64,000 nt of DNA from Christiangramia forsetii KT0803 (GTDB lineage Bacteria > Bacteroidota > Bacteroidia > Flavobacteriales > Flavobacteriaceae), in assembly GCF_000060345.1 (NCBI RefSeq), contig NC_008571.1, positions 1,178,001 through 1,242,000 of the forward strand, given 5' to 3'. This document shows positions 9,243-18,122 of the stretch, piece by piece. Position numbers and translations under genes: made by a program. The notes under the pieces were generated by a model. It did not search any database. It worked only from the letters and a program-made list of their open reading frames with translations, and was not told the DNA's origin. Each line of letters starts with the position of its first letter. The first letter of the stretch is position 1.

Positions 9243-9680
9243 GTGCAAATAAAAAATCAAATAAAAGCCTTATTTCTTCTTGGCATTTTTATGCTGATGT
9301 CTTTTCATCAGGTCATCCCTCATGCACATCATGAACACCAGGAGGAGAAAAAGGAGATTGCGCATCATCATTCCGGGGAAGATCATCATCACCAGGATAA
9401 GAAGGAAGAGGGTAAATCTGAAGGCTTTCTGTCCTTTTTATTTGCGATGCATTCCCATACCACTACTTCTAATGAAATTCCCGTTCTAAAAGAACATTCG
9501 GAAAATTTCAGGTTTCAAAAGACCGAAACTAAAAATAAGACCGAACAGAAATATTACGAGGAAGATTGGGTGTTAACTGATCAGGAATCGGTAAATGCAA
9601 TAAATTATCAACCTCCAGGGAAATATTTTAATCCCTATTTATCTTTACTCTCGCTCCGGGGACCACCCCAATTAGTTTGA
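9243..9680 (+). CDS. His-rich secreted protein heading the efflux operon
   Basis: About 145 residues from a GTG at 9243; the hydrophobic start (KALFLLGIFMLMSFHQVIPHAH) reads as a signal peptide. The mature N-terminal third has dense His/Glu clusters (HAHHEHQEEKKE, HHHSGEDHHHQDK), consistent with metal binding. The C-terminal half is ordinary and ends with LSLRGPPQLV. A -7-like TATTTTTG at 9229-9236 lies just upstream. I infer a periplasmic metal-buffering role for the CusCBA-type system downstream; no family is assigned. Confidence 0.65.
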   Translation: MQIKNQIKALFLLGIFMLMSFHQVIPHAHHEHQEEKKEIAHHHSGEDHHHQDKKEEGKSEGFLSFLFAMHSHTTTSNEIPVLKEHSENFRFQKTETKNKTEQKYYEEDWVLTDQESVNAINYQPPGKYFNPYLSLLSLRGPPQLV

Positions 9681-9752
9681 TCACTAAGTCATGCCGTTGT
9701 TTTTAACAGCAGGCAGACCTTTATTATACAGATTAAACTAAAATCAATATTT

Positions 9753-10937
9753 ATGTACAGATATATAGTTTCCGCTATTTGCGGAATCCTTATCTCTATT
9801 GGCTCTTTTGCCCAAAGTCCCGGCATAAAAGATATTCTGAATCAAATAAGTAAGAATAACAGGGAACTAAAGGCTTATCAGTCATATATGGCCAGTCAGA
9901 ACCTTGGAAACAAGACAGAGAACAACCTACAGGATCCTCAGGTTTCAGCCTTTTATCTTCCGTTTGGAGAGCATGAGACCGATGATTATTATGAATACCA
10001 GGTATCTCAACGTTTTGAATTTCCCACGGTTTATGGAGCTAGAAGCAAAAGGATAGAGAAGCAGAAAGAATTACTTGAGCTTGAGTACAATACCATGCGA
10101 CAGGAAGTACTTCTGGATGCAAAAAAACAGCTTCTAGAGTTGCAGATCCTGCAAAAACGAAAGGAACTTGAGCAGGAAAGGGTGGAGCAGGCCAAACAGG
10201 TTTACGATCAGATCCAGCGGTTATTTGATGCGGAACAGATTGGAATCCTGGAACTTAATAAGGCAAAAGTTGCCTGGTTGCAGGAACAGTTTGAAATGGA
10301 TCAAATTGAGATCGAGATCAAAAACACGTTCCTGGAGCTTCAAAAACTGAATGGTGGAAACGCCATTAATGAAGATCAGTTCTATTTAATGGAAGATGCT
10401 GAACTGGCTTCCATGCAAGGGCTCTGGGAAGAAAAACTTTCCGCAGATGCCCAGGTTCAGCAATTAACTGCCCGTGAAGCTTTGGCCGAGCAGCAGGTGA
10501 AACTGGAAAAGAATAAGGTACTTCCAGACCTAAGCATAGGTTATAATTATCAGGGAGTGAACTCCAGTAATTATTCCGGTTTCCTGGGCGGACTTTCAAT
10601 TCCCCTCTGGAATAGCAATAATAAAGTGAAAGCCGCGAGGGCAAACCTGGAATATACCCAGGCCAATACCGGAGCTGAAACTGCTCAATTTTATACCAGA
10701 TTTCAGGAAAATTATCAGCAATATCATCTTTTAAAAAGAAAGTTTGAAGAATACCAGGAGACGTTTAAGGACCTGAATTCCGAAGAACTTTTATTTAAAG
10801 CCTATAAGCTGGGTGAATTTTCATTTCTGGATTATTACCGGGAAGTTGAATTTTACCGGCAAGCCTATAACAAGAAGCTGGAGATGGAAAAAGAACTTCT
10901 TCAGCTAAAAGCAACACTATTAAAACATCAATTATAA
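9753..10937 (+). CDS. TolC-family outer membrane channel of a metal efflux system
   Basis: A 394-residue protein with a signal peptide (about residues 1-20, ending SFAQ) and the two long heptad-rich helical hairpins of the TolC/CusC fold (about 75-200 and 285-390). No lipobox Cys is seen. It provides the outer-membrane duct for a tripartite RND pump. Adjacent His-rich, adaptor and RND genes in the same direction make a CusC/CzcC role likely. The length is shorter than classical TolC, which is usual for CzcC-like proteins. Confidence 0.88.
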   Translation: MYRYIVSAICGILISIGSFAQSPGIKDILNQISKNNRELKAYQSYMASQNLGNKTENNLQDPQVSAFYLPFGEHETDDYYEYQVSQRFEFPTVYGARSKRIEKQKELLELEYNTMRQEVLLDAKKQLLELQILQKRKELEQERVEQAKQVYDQIQRLFDAEQIGILELNKAKVAWLQEQFEMDQIEIEIKNTFLELQKLNGGNAINEDQFYLMEDAELASMQGLWEEKLSADAQVQQLTAREALAEQQVKLEKNKVLPDLSIGYNYQGVNSSNYSGFLGGLSIPLWNSNNKVKAARANLEYTQANTGAETAQFYTRFQENYQQYHLLKRKFEEYQETFKDLNSEELLFKAYKLGEFSFLDYYREVEFYRQAYNKKLEMEKELLQLKATLLKHQL

Positions 10938-10952
10938 TTAAAAATAAAAATT

Positions 10953-11231
10953 ATGACTTTTAAAAATTTATTTATTGCAGCCCTGTTAATATTTAGTTTT
11001 TCAGCTTGCAGAGAAACTGCTAATGAAGAACACGGCCATGAGCATGAAGAAGGGGCTGAAGCTCACGCGCAGGAAGAAGAGCATGGACATGCACACGATG
11101 AGGATGGGAACCATATGAACGACGAGCATGGGGAACAGGAAGAATTTAAAGTAGGTGAAGATTCACTGGAAAAGCATGAAGGATCTGATCATCATACGCA
11201 TGATGACGGAACCGAGCATGGGGATCATTAA
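10953..11231 (+). CDS. Small His/Glu-rich lipoprotein
   Basis: A 92-residue protein with a lipoprotein signal (LLIFSFSAC; lipobox Cys near residue 19). The mature part is almost wholly acidic and His-rich (GHEHEEGAEAHAQEE, HGHAHDEDGNH, SDHHTHDDG). It has no recognisable fold. Its position between the outer-membrane channel and adaptor suggests a periplasmic metal chelator or chaperone, analogous in place but not in sequence to CusF. Its neighbour downstream begins with a similar short His-rich segment after its own lipobox. Confidence 0.75.
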   Translation: MTFKNLFIAALLIFSFSACRETANEEHGHEHEEGAEAHAQEEEHGHAHDEDGNHMNDEHGEQEEFKVGEDSLEKHEGSDHHTHDDGTEHGDH

Positions 11232-11246
11232 AAATAGAAATTGAAC

Positions 11247-12749
11247 ATGAAATATATTTATATAACATGCATCGCACTTTTTCTGTTTTCCTGCGGAAAT
11301 AATGAGGAAGCAGAACATGCGCATGATGCAGAAGGAAACCATGTAAGCTCAGAAGTTCCTGCAATTAGTAAAACCATCTGGACAGACCAGACGGAACTTT
11401 TCGTAGAATTTCCGGCTTTAGTGGAAGGTAAAACCAGCAAATTTGCAGCTCATTTTACCGTGCTGGATAAACATCAACCAGTTCGTGAAGGTTCAGTAAC
11501 GGTGAGTCTTATAAAGGGAGAAAGTGGTATTCGTCATAAAGTGGATTCGCCTTCTTCTCCGGGAATTTTTTCACCGGCTTTACAACCGAAAGCGCCAGGG
11601 ACCTATGATCTGGTTTTTGATCTGAAAACCCCTGAATATTCAGACAGGATCGTGATCCAGGACGTCCGGGTGTATGCCTCAGCCGCAGATGCTTCAGAAA
11701 ATGTGGCAGAAGCAGCAGATGGTGGGATTAGCTTTTTAAAAGAGCAGGCCTGGAAGATCGATTTTCAAACAGCACCTGTAACAAAGGGAGAAGTTTACGA
11801 GGTTGTTCATACTTCCGGAGTCTGGCAAGCTGCTCCGGGCACTTATAAGATTCTGGCGGCAGGAGCCAATGGAATGGTGAATTTTGTTTCAGACAACCTG
11901 ACGGAAGGAACCGAAGTGAAAAAAGGTCAGTTATTGATGAACCTTAGCAGTGAAGGACTTTCTTCTAATAACATTCAGGCAGAGATCGCTCAGGCTAAAG
12001 CCAGATATGATCAGGCCAAAGCAGAATATGAACGGAAAAAAGAGCTTTACGAGGATAAGATCGTTCCCAAGGCGGAATTTGAAAAAGTAGAAAGTGATTT
12101 TCGCGTAGCCGAAGCAAACTACCGGGCGCTTGGCTCCAATTATGGAGCAGGCGGGAAGCAGATAAGGGCTCCATTTGATGGTTTTATAAAATCCATCAGC
12201 ACTTCTAATGGAAATTATGAGGAACAGGGAGCGAACCTGGTCACCATTGGAACGGATAGATTGCGCCTATTGAAAACCCAGTTAAGTGCGTCTAATAATC
12301 CAAGTAAAGAATCTATCGCTAACGTCTGGTATAAGACTGAGAATGGAGACTGGAAAGAAGTGAAAGGAGCAGGCAGCTCAATAATTTCGGTAGGTAAGGA
12401 AGTGGAAGATCGCAAACCGATGATCCCTGTATTTATCAAGGTAAATGATGTGGTTGAAATGCCTGAAGGTAGTTTTACTGAAGTCCAGATCGCTCTGGGT
12501 GAAGCCAAAGCCGGAATTGTAGTGCCTGAAGCTGCTTTACTTGAAGATTACGGAAATTATTCTGTGATCGTACAAACTGGCGGTGAAAGTTTTGAACGAA
12601 GACCTGTAAAGATCGGAAAGCGAAATGGCCGGAATGCACAGGTTCTTAGCGGACTTGAAGCTGGAGAAGTTGTAGTTACTACAGGTTTCTATCAGGTAAA
12701 AATGGCTTCTATGTCCGGTACAACTCCTGCACACGGTCACGACCACTAA
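11247..12749 (+). CDS. RND efflux periplasmic adaptor (CusB/CzcB-like)
   Basis: A 500-residue lipoprotein-type adaptor from the ATG at 11247 (lipobox LFLFSCG). A His-containing N-terminal stretch (EEAEHAHDAEGNH) is followed by a beta domain, the lipoyl half-motif, a coiled-coil hairpin (about residues 240-300: AQAKARYDQAKAEYERKKELYE), then the second lipoyl half (QIRAPFDGFIKSI) and the membrane-proximal domain (VVPEAALLEDYG). It ends in HGHDH. It links the RND pump to the outer-membrane channel and may hand metal to the pump. Confidence 0.9.
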   Translation: MKYIYITCIALFLFSCGNNEEAEHAHDAEGNHVSSEVPAISKTIWTDQTELFVEFPALVEGKTSKFAAHFTVLDKHQPVREGSVTVSLIKGESGIRHKVDSPSSPGIFSPALQPKAPGTYDLVFDLKTPEYSDRIVIQDVRVYASAADASENVAEAADGGISFLKEQAWKIDFQTAPVTKGEVYEVVHTSGVWQAAPGTYKILAAGANGMVNFVSDNLTEGTEVKKGQLLMNLSSEGLSSNNIQAEIAQAKARYDQAKAEYERKKELYEDKIVPKAEFEKVESDFRVAEANYRALGSNYGAGGKQIRAPFDGFIKSISTSNGNYEEQGANLVTIGTDRLRLLKTQLSASNNPSKESIANVWYKTENGDWKEVKGAGSSIISVGKEVEDRKPMIPVFIKVNDVVEMPEGSFTEVQIALGEAKAGIVVPEAALLEDYGNYSVIVQTGGESFERRPVKIGKRNGRNAQVLSGLEAGEVVVTTGFYQVKMASMSGTTPAHGHDH

Positions 12750-12867
12750 TAATTTTGAGTTATGAATTTTGAATTTTGAACTGGGAGTTTTGAGTCGTGA
12801 ATTTTAAGTTTTCAGTTATCTAAAATTACTTCTTTACCAGAGAGGAATTTTCATTTTATTTTCGAGA

Positions 12868-13276
12868 ATAACTCAACACTAAAAACTATAGATAATGGTG
12901 ACTAAGCGGAGTATAGTTCAGGATATGGCGATAAAATTTGCATTGGAAATTATTTCACTTTATAAATTTTTAGTAAAAGAAAAGGAGTTCGTGATATCCA
13001 AACAGCTGTTGAAAAGTGGCACTTCTATTGGTGCCAATATTTCTGAAGCTTTGGCCGGACAATCCCGGAAAGATTTTATTGCAAAAATGTCAATTTCTTC
13101 TAAAGAAGCAAGGGAAACCAAATACTGGCTTTTTTTGTTACAGGAAAGTCAATTAGTTAAATATGACTTTACAAAAGAAATTGCAGCCTGCGACGAAATT
13201 GTCCGATTGCTCACGGCCATTGTGAAAACCTCCCAATCCACTCAAAACTAATAACTCAACACTAAAAACTTTATAG
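12868..13276 (+). repeat. Direct repeat flanking the S23-type gene
   Basis: The same 20 bp (ATAACTCAACACTAAAAACT) occur at 12868-12887 and 13251-13270, each followed by (TT)ATAGAT. The first copy sits just before the S23-type gene, the second just before the RND pump gene. The upstream 12760-12830 stretch is made of degenerate GAATTTTGAA/GAGTTTTGAG-like units often seen around these genes. The arrangement looks like an insertion that duplicated the leader of the pump gene. Confidence 0.7.
12895..13251 (+). CDS. Four-helix bundle protein (S23 / 23S rRNA intervening-sequence family)
   Basis: A 118-residue protein with the family pattern: AIKFALEIISLYKFL, then LLKSGTSIGANISEA near residue 42 and FIAKMSISSKEARETKYWLFLL near residue 63. 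Proteins of this family form pentameric four-helix bundles and were first seen in 23S rRNA intervening sequences; their role is unknown. Its place inside an efflux operon is unrelated to metal export, and the flanking 20-bp direct repeats suggest it arrived as an insertion. Confidence 0.88.
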   Translation: MVTKRSIVQDMAIKFALEIISLYKFLVKEKEFVISKQLLKSGTSIGANISEALAGQSRKDFIAKMSISSKEARETKYWLFLLQESQLVKYDFTKEIAACDEIVRLLTAIVKTSQSTQN

Positions 13277-16200
13277 ATGTTAAACAAAATATTATCAATA
13301 TCACTCCATAACAGGCTACTAGTGCTGTTGGGAGCTGTTGTGCTTAGTGTTACCGGGTTTTACCTCGCACGTACTATGAACGTGGATGTATTTCCGGACC
13401 TTACAGCACCAACGGTGACCATACTTACAGAAGCCCACGGAATGGAATCTGAGGAAGTTGAGAAACTGGTGACCTACCAGCTCGAAACCGCAATGAACGG
13501 TTCGCCAAATGTGAGAAGAATTCGTTCTTCTTCCGCAGCGGGAATCTCTATCGTCTGGGTTGAATTCGACTGGGGCACCGATATTTACAAGGCAAGACAG
13601 ATTGTAAGTGAACGTATTCCAATGGTTCGGGAAAACCTGCCCAGTGGAATCGGAGCTCCTACCATGGCACCTATCTCCTCGATTATGGGAGAAGTAATGC
13701 TATTGGGAGTCACTTCAGACAGTCTTAGCCCAATGGAACTAAGGACTTTATCTGACTGGCAGATACGTCCACGTATTAAAGCTATCGGGGGAATCGCCAA
13801 CGTGGTGGTAATTGGAGGGGACTACAAGCAATACCAGGTCTTTGCCAATCCCGGAAAAATGAAATATTACGACGTTAGCCTTGAAGAACTCACTGAAAAA
13901 GTGAAGCAAGCGAATACTAATGCGCCCGGTGGTTTTCTGAACCAACATGGAAACCAGTATATCGTCAAAGGTAGCGGTAGAGCTTATGCTTTGGAAGATC
14001 TGGAAGAAGCCGTTGTAAAACAAGTGAATGGACAGAGTATCAAGATCAAAGATGTAGCTGAAGTAAAGATTGGAGCTGCAGATAAGATTGGTGATGGATC
14101 ACTGAATGCAGAACCAGCGGTTATTCTGACGATTTCTAAGCAGCCCGATGTGAATACGCTGGAGCTAACGGAAAGACTGGACGAAGCAATTGCTGAACTG
14201 GAAACCAGTCTGCCTGAAAGCGTAGAGATCAAGAGTCAAATCTTCCGCCAGGCCGATTTTATTGATGCTTCCATCAGCAATCTGAATATGACGCTGCTTG
14301 AAGGAGCATTTTTTGTAGTGATCGTGCTGTTTATTTTCTTAATGAACTGGCGTACTACATTAATTTCACTGCTGGCAATCCCTATATCGTTACTGGTCTC
14401 GATTATTTTCCTGAAAATGCTTGGATATACCATCAATACGATGAGTCTGGGAGGTATGGCTATCGCTATAGGAGCATTGGTAGATGATGCGATTATTGAT
14501 GTGGAGAACGTTTACAAACGCCTACGGGAGAACATTCGAAAACCAAAAGCTGAAAGGCAGGGGGTTATTACCGTGGTAAGGGAAGCATCCGTGGAAATTA
14601 GAAGTTCCATTATAATTGCTACACTTATTATCATTGTTTCTTTTGTGCCGCTGTTTTTCCTTGGCGGAATGGAAGGAAGATTATTGAAACCTCTCGGAAT
14701 TGCATTTATAACTTCAGTTCTAACTTCTTTGATAGTTGCGGTAACCGTGACTCCTGTATTGTGTACCTATCTTCTGAAAAAGGAGAAAATGCTGAAGAAG
14801 CAAGCTGAAGGTACTAAAGTCGAAAGATGGTTGCGAAATGGGTATGCCGATATTTTAAGTCGTGCGATGAAAATACCTAAAACGGTGATCGCCGTTACTG
14901 TCATCGCTTTTTTACTGAGCATTGCCCTTTTTACTCGATTGGGGAGAAGTTTCCTTCCGGAATTCAATGAAGGTTCTATGGTGATCAGCGTGGTTGGACC
15001 TCCGGGAATGTCACTTAAAGAAAGTAATAAGACCGGGAAACAGGTTGAACAATTGTTACTTGAAATGCCTGAAGTTGCGGTGGTTACCAGAAGGACGGGT
15101 AGAGCCGAACTGGATGAGCACGCCCAGGGAGTGAATGCTGCCGAGATCGATGTACCGTTTACCCTGGAAGATAAATCCAAGGAGGAATTTTTTGAAGATG
15201 TCAGAAATAAACTCAGCATCGTTCCTGGTGTAAATATTACCCTGGGGCAGCCTATTGCTCACCGTATAGATCATATGCTTTCCGGAACTCGAGCCAATAT
15301 CGCAATCAAAATTTTTGGCCCGGATCTGCAGCAGCTATATGAAATAGGTAAAAGCGTGGAGGAGAATATTAAACCAATCGACGGACTTGCCGATGTAGCG
15401 GTAGATCAGCAGATAGAAGTGCCGCAAATCAAGATCACTCCAAAGCGCCAGATCCTTTCGGCCTACGGAATGACCGTTGGCCAGCTGATGGAGCAGGTAG
15501 ATGTTGCTTTTGCCGGTCACGAAGTAGGTGAGATCTACGAGGGTCAGAAGTATTTTGACCTGGTAGTGCGCTATCAAGAGGACTTCAGAAATAGCATCGA
15601 GAAAATAAAAACCGCTTTGATAGGTCTCCCAAATGGATCACAGGTCCCATTGGAACAGCTTGCTCAGGCTTCTTCTGTTAGTAGTCCCAATACCATTAGC
15701 AGGGAAGATGTGCAGCGTAAGATCGTTGTTGCCGCTAATGTGCAGGGCCGTGATTTGCGAAGTGCAGTAGAAGAGATCCGGGAGACTGTAAATTCGTCGG
15801 TGAATATTCCGGAAGCTTATAGAGTACAGTATGGCGGCCAGTTTGAAAGTGAATCAAGAGCTTCACAAATGCTTTTGATCACTGCGGTGATAGCCATTTT
15901 TGTGATATTCCTGTTGTTGTATTTTGAGTTCAATAACGTGAAATTAGCTTTCGTGGTGCTCATCAATTTGCCACTGGCTTTGATCGGTGGAATTCTGATC
16001 GTTTACTTTACCTCAGGGATTGTAAGTATAGCTTCCACCATTGGATTTATAAGTCTCTTCGGAATCGCAACCCGGAACGGTATTTTACTGGTATCGAGAT
16101 ATGAAGACTTAAGAAAAGAAGGTTGGAAAGGCTACGAACTTATCAAAACGGGAGCTTTAGACAGGCTGAATCCTATTTTGATGACCGCTTTTACTACGGG

Positions 16201-16357
16201 TCTGGCACTTATTCCGCTAGCCCTAAAAGGAGGGGAACCGGGGAGTGAAATTCAAAGCCCTATGGCGGTGGTGATCCTGGGAGGATTACTTTCAGCAACA
16301 ATTCTAAATCTTTTGGTGATACCTTGTGTGTATGAACTGGTAATCAGGAAAGATTAA
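13277..16357 (+). CDS. Heavy-metal efflux RND pump (CusA/CzcA family)
   Basis: A 1026-residue inner-membrane proton-driven pump with twelve helices and two large periplasmic loops. It shows the HME-RND N terminus (RTMNVDVFPDLTAPTVTILTEA), a TM4 motif AIGALVDDAIIDVENV (about residues 395-410) and a C-terminal FGIATRNGILLVSRYEDL. CzcA-type pumps have DFG at the start of the TM4 motif; this one has AIG as in CusA, which favours monovalent Cu/Ag export. It lacks a matching second prediction, so the metal remains inferred. It is the last gene of the efflux operon. Confidence 0.92.
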   Translation: MLNKILSISLHNRLLVLLGAVVLSVTGFYLARTMNVDVFPDLTAPTVTILTEAHGMESEEVEKLVTYQLETAMNGSPNVRRIRSSSAAGISIVWVEFDWGTDIYKARQIVSERIPMVRENLPSGIGAPTMAPISSIMGEVMLLGVTSDSLSPMELRTLSDWQIRPRIKAIGGIANVVVIGGDYKQYQVFANPGKMKYYDVSLEELTEKVKQANTNAPGGFLNQHGNQYIVKGSGRAYALEDLEEAVVKQVNGQSIKIKDVAEVKIGAADKIGDGSLNAEPAVILTISKQPDVNTLELTERLDEAIAELETSLPESVEIKSQIFRQADFIDASISNLNMTLLEGAFFVVIVLFIFLMNWRTTLISLLAIPISLLVSIIFLKMLGYTINTMSLGGMAIAIGALVDDAIIDVENVYKRLRENIRKPKAERQGVITVVREASVEIRSSIIIATLIIIVSFVPLFFLGGMEGRLLKPLGIAFITSVLTSLIVAVTVTPVLCTYLLKKEKMLKKQAEGTKVERWLRNGYADILSRAMKIPKTVIAVTVIAFLLSIALFTRLGRSFLPEFNEGSMVISVVGPPGMSLKESNKTGKQVEQLLLEMPEVAVVTRRTGRAELDEHAQGVNAAEIDVPFTLEDKSKEEFFEDVRNKLSIVPGVNITLGQPIAHRIDHMLSGTRANIAIKIFGPDLQQLYEIGKSVEENIKPIDGLADVAVDQQIEVPQIKITPKRQILSAYGMTVGQLMEQVDVAFAGHEVGEIYEGQKYFDLVVRYQEDFRNSIEKIKTALIGLPNGSQVPLEQLAQASSVSSPNTISREDVQRKIVVAANVQGRDLRSAVEEIRETVNSSVNIPEAYRVQYGGQFESESRASQMLLITAVIAIFVIFLLLYFEFNNVKLAFVVLINLPLALIGGILIVYFTSGIVSIASTIGFISLFGIATRNGILLVSRYEDLRKEGWKGYELIKTGALDRLNPILMTAFTTGLALIPLALKGGEPGSEIQSPMAVVILGGLLSATILNLLVIPCVYELVIRKD

Positions 16358-16378
16358 TCTTGCTCTAATAAATAATTA

Positions 16379-16524
16379 AATGAAGCTGTCCCAATAGTAA
16401 GAAACACGTCATCCTGAATTTATTTCAGGATCTTAACAAGTTGAAAAACAAATTAGAAGCTGAAACAATTCCGATAACTATCGGAACAGCTTGACGAAAA
16501 ATCGACTTTTAGGGCAGCTTCATT
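16379..16524. repeat. Palindromic intergenic repeat with nested hairpins
   Basis: An outer inverted repeat (ATGAAGCTGTCCC at 16380-16392 with GGGCAGCTTCAT at 16512-16523) encloses two hairpins: ATCCTGAA/TTCAGGAT at 16411-16431 and TTCCGATA/TATCGGAA at 16469-16486. The right arm continues into TTTTTT, so it may also stop transcription. A diverged copy of the CATCCTGAA...TTCAGGATCTT core lies at 58902-58943 on the other strand. The form is that of a small non-coding interspersed repeat. Confidence 0.6.
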
Positions 16525-16550
16525 TTTTAAGAACTACTATTTAAGATCTC

Positions 16551-16757
16551 TTAACAACAACTGGAATTTTTTTGGATAGGGGGACATGCAGCGGTGCCAT
16601 AAGAACAGAACACGCAGCAGTCGCCTTGTTTTGGTTTTAATATTTCATTGCAATTATCGCATGTATAAAAGAACTGACATGCATCCGTTGGCATTTTCTC
16701 TAATTTGCTTTGGTCGCAATGCGGACAGGTTATTTTTGATTCTATTTCTATATTCAT
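16551..16757 (-). CDS. GDCCVxC domain protein
   Basis: A 68-residue Cys-rich protein from the ATG at 16757 (MNIEIESKITCPHC). It has a CPHC pair, a CDNC pair, the signature QGDCCVFCSYGTAACPP and a terminal CC. The family is commonly encoded next to mercury-resistance genes in Bacteroidota and is likely a cytosolic metal-binding protein. The start is chosen because the longer reading adds a segment overlapping the upstream oxidoreductase gene. It is the last gene of the mer-type operon, 13 bp after the oxidoreductase. Confidence 0.85.
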   Translation of the reverse strand: MNIEIESKITCPHCDQSKLEKMPTDACQFFYTCDNCNEILKPKQGDCCVFCSYGTAACPPIQKNSSCC

Positions 16758-16770
16758 ATTGTTTCTAAGG

Positions 16771-18117
16771 TTAAAGCATATGCGGAATGTCTGAAGCCAA
16801 TGTAGGGTAGGCAAATATCATTTTTCTTAAATCATTTATGGGGATCTCCGTTTTAATAGCCAGTGCAAAAATATTTATTATTTCTTCTGATTGAGGTCCG
16901 ATCAAATGGGCGCCCAAAAGTGTTTGTTTTTCTTTATCAATAATAGTTTTAAAGACATATTGATCTATATTCAACCTTTTGGCATTGAACCATTCACTTG
17001 CATCCTGATGGTTAACTTTTATGGCATATCCTTTTTCTTCAGCTTCATTTTCTTTTAGCCCAACACTTGCGAGTGTAGGTAAAGTAAATACAATCGTGGG
17101 CATAGGAGGATAGTTAATTTCCTTTTTATTGCCTTTAATAATGTTGGAGGCCACCGTATGACCTTCCAGGACAGCTACAGGCGTTAGGGGTAGGCCTGCA
17201 GTATCTGCAGCATCTCCAGCTGCATAAATATCAGGGTTAGAAGAACTTTGAAGAAAGGAATTTACTTTAATTCCTTTTTCTGAATACGCAATATTTGCCT
17301 TTTCCAGATCCAGATCGAATATGGAAGGTGGGCGGCCGGCTGCATTAAATACCGCATCTGCTTCAAAAATCTTTGAACCATGGTTGGACTTTCCTTCAAC
17401 ATAAAACTTTTGATCTTTTTTGTTGATTGAATTTACTTCAGTATTTAAAATTAGTTCAATTCCTAAATCTGTTGTAGCTGTCACCAGATGTTTGACAATA
17501 TCCTGTTCAAAATTCTTTAAAGGTTTTGCACCCCGATGTAAAATAGTAACTTTTGACCCGCAACGTGCTGCTATATGGGCAAATTCAAAGGCTATATAAC
17601 CTCCTCCAATAAATAAAAGAGATTCTGGAAGTTTTTCCAGATTTAAAAAATCTGCACTTAAAAGAGCTAGTTCTCCACCCTCAAATTTTAATTCTCTGGG
17701 CTTTGCCCCGGTTGCGATTACTATTTTGTTAGCTTTAATCTCTGTATCGCCTATTTTTAAAGTATTCTCTGAAATAAATCGAGCTGAAGAATGATAGGTG
17801 TCGATCCCTTTTTTGTCATATCCTTTTTCTATTTTGGGAGGCATCGCATCTACAAAAGATTGTTTAAAAGCCATTATATCTGCCCAATTCACTTCTGGAA
17901 CCTTATCAATACCCTTTGTTTTAAGCCGCGCAGCGAAATCGCAAACTTCAGTAGCACCAATAATCACCTTCTTTGGATCACATCCTCTCAAGGCGCAGGT
18001 GCCTCCATAAGGCAATTCGTCTGTTATGGCAACGCTGAGTCCTTTTGAAGCACATTTATTAGCAATGGTCATTCCGGACATCCCTGAACCTATTATAAAA
18101 ACATCATACTCCTTCAT
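16771..18117 (-). CDS. MerA-like FAD/NAD(P) disulfide oxidoreductase
   Basis: A 448-residue flavoprotein of the pyridine nucleotide-disulfide reductase class. The FAD site is IIGSGMSGMTIA (residues 8-19), the redox pair is C41-x4-C46 (GGTCALRGCDPKK), the NAD(P) site is LLFIGGGYIAFEFAH, and the second FAD contact is IYAAGDAADT. Unlike classical mercuric reductase it has no N-terminal HMA domain and no C-terminal vicinal Cys pair. The usual catalytic His of glutathione/lipoamide reductases is Tyr (FAYPTLASD), as in MerA. Operon position supports a mercury or other thiophilic-metal role; the substrate is unproven. Confidence 0.82.
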   Translation of the reverse strand: MKEYDVFIIGSGMSGMTIANKCASKGLSVAITDELPYGGTCALRGCDPKKVIIGATEVCDFAARLKTKGIDKVPEVNWADIMAFKQSFVDAMPPKIEKGYDKKGIDTYHSSARFISENTLKIGDTEIKANKIVIATGAKPRELKFEGGELALLSADFLNLEKLPESLLFIGGGYIAFEFAHIAARCGSKVTILHRGAKPLKNFEQDIVKHLVTATTDLGIELILNTEVNSINKKDQKFYVEGKSNHGSKIFEADAVFNAAGRPPSIFDLDLEKANIAYSEKGIKVNSFLQSSSNPDIYAAGDAADTAGLPLTPVAVLEGHTVASNIIKGNKKEINYPPMPTIVFTLPTLASVGLKENEAEEKGYAIKVNHQDASEWFNAKRLNIDQYVFKTIIDKEKQTLLGAHLIGPQSEEIINIFALAIKTEIPINDLRKMIFAYPTLASDIPHML

Positions 18118-18122
18118 CTTAA

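Noticed and set aside
14767-15219. Reverse-strand 150-residue ORF inside the RND pump gene
   Set aside because: It lies wholly within a well-supported pump gene and has Ser/Leu-rich shadow composition.
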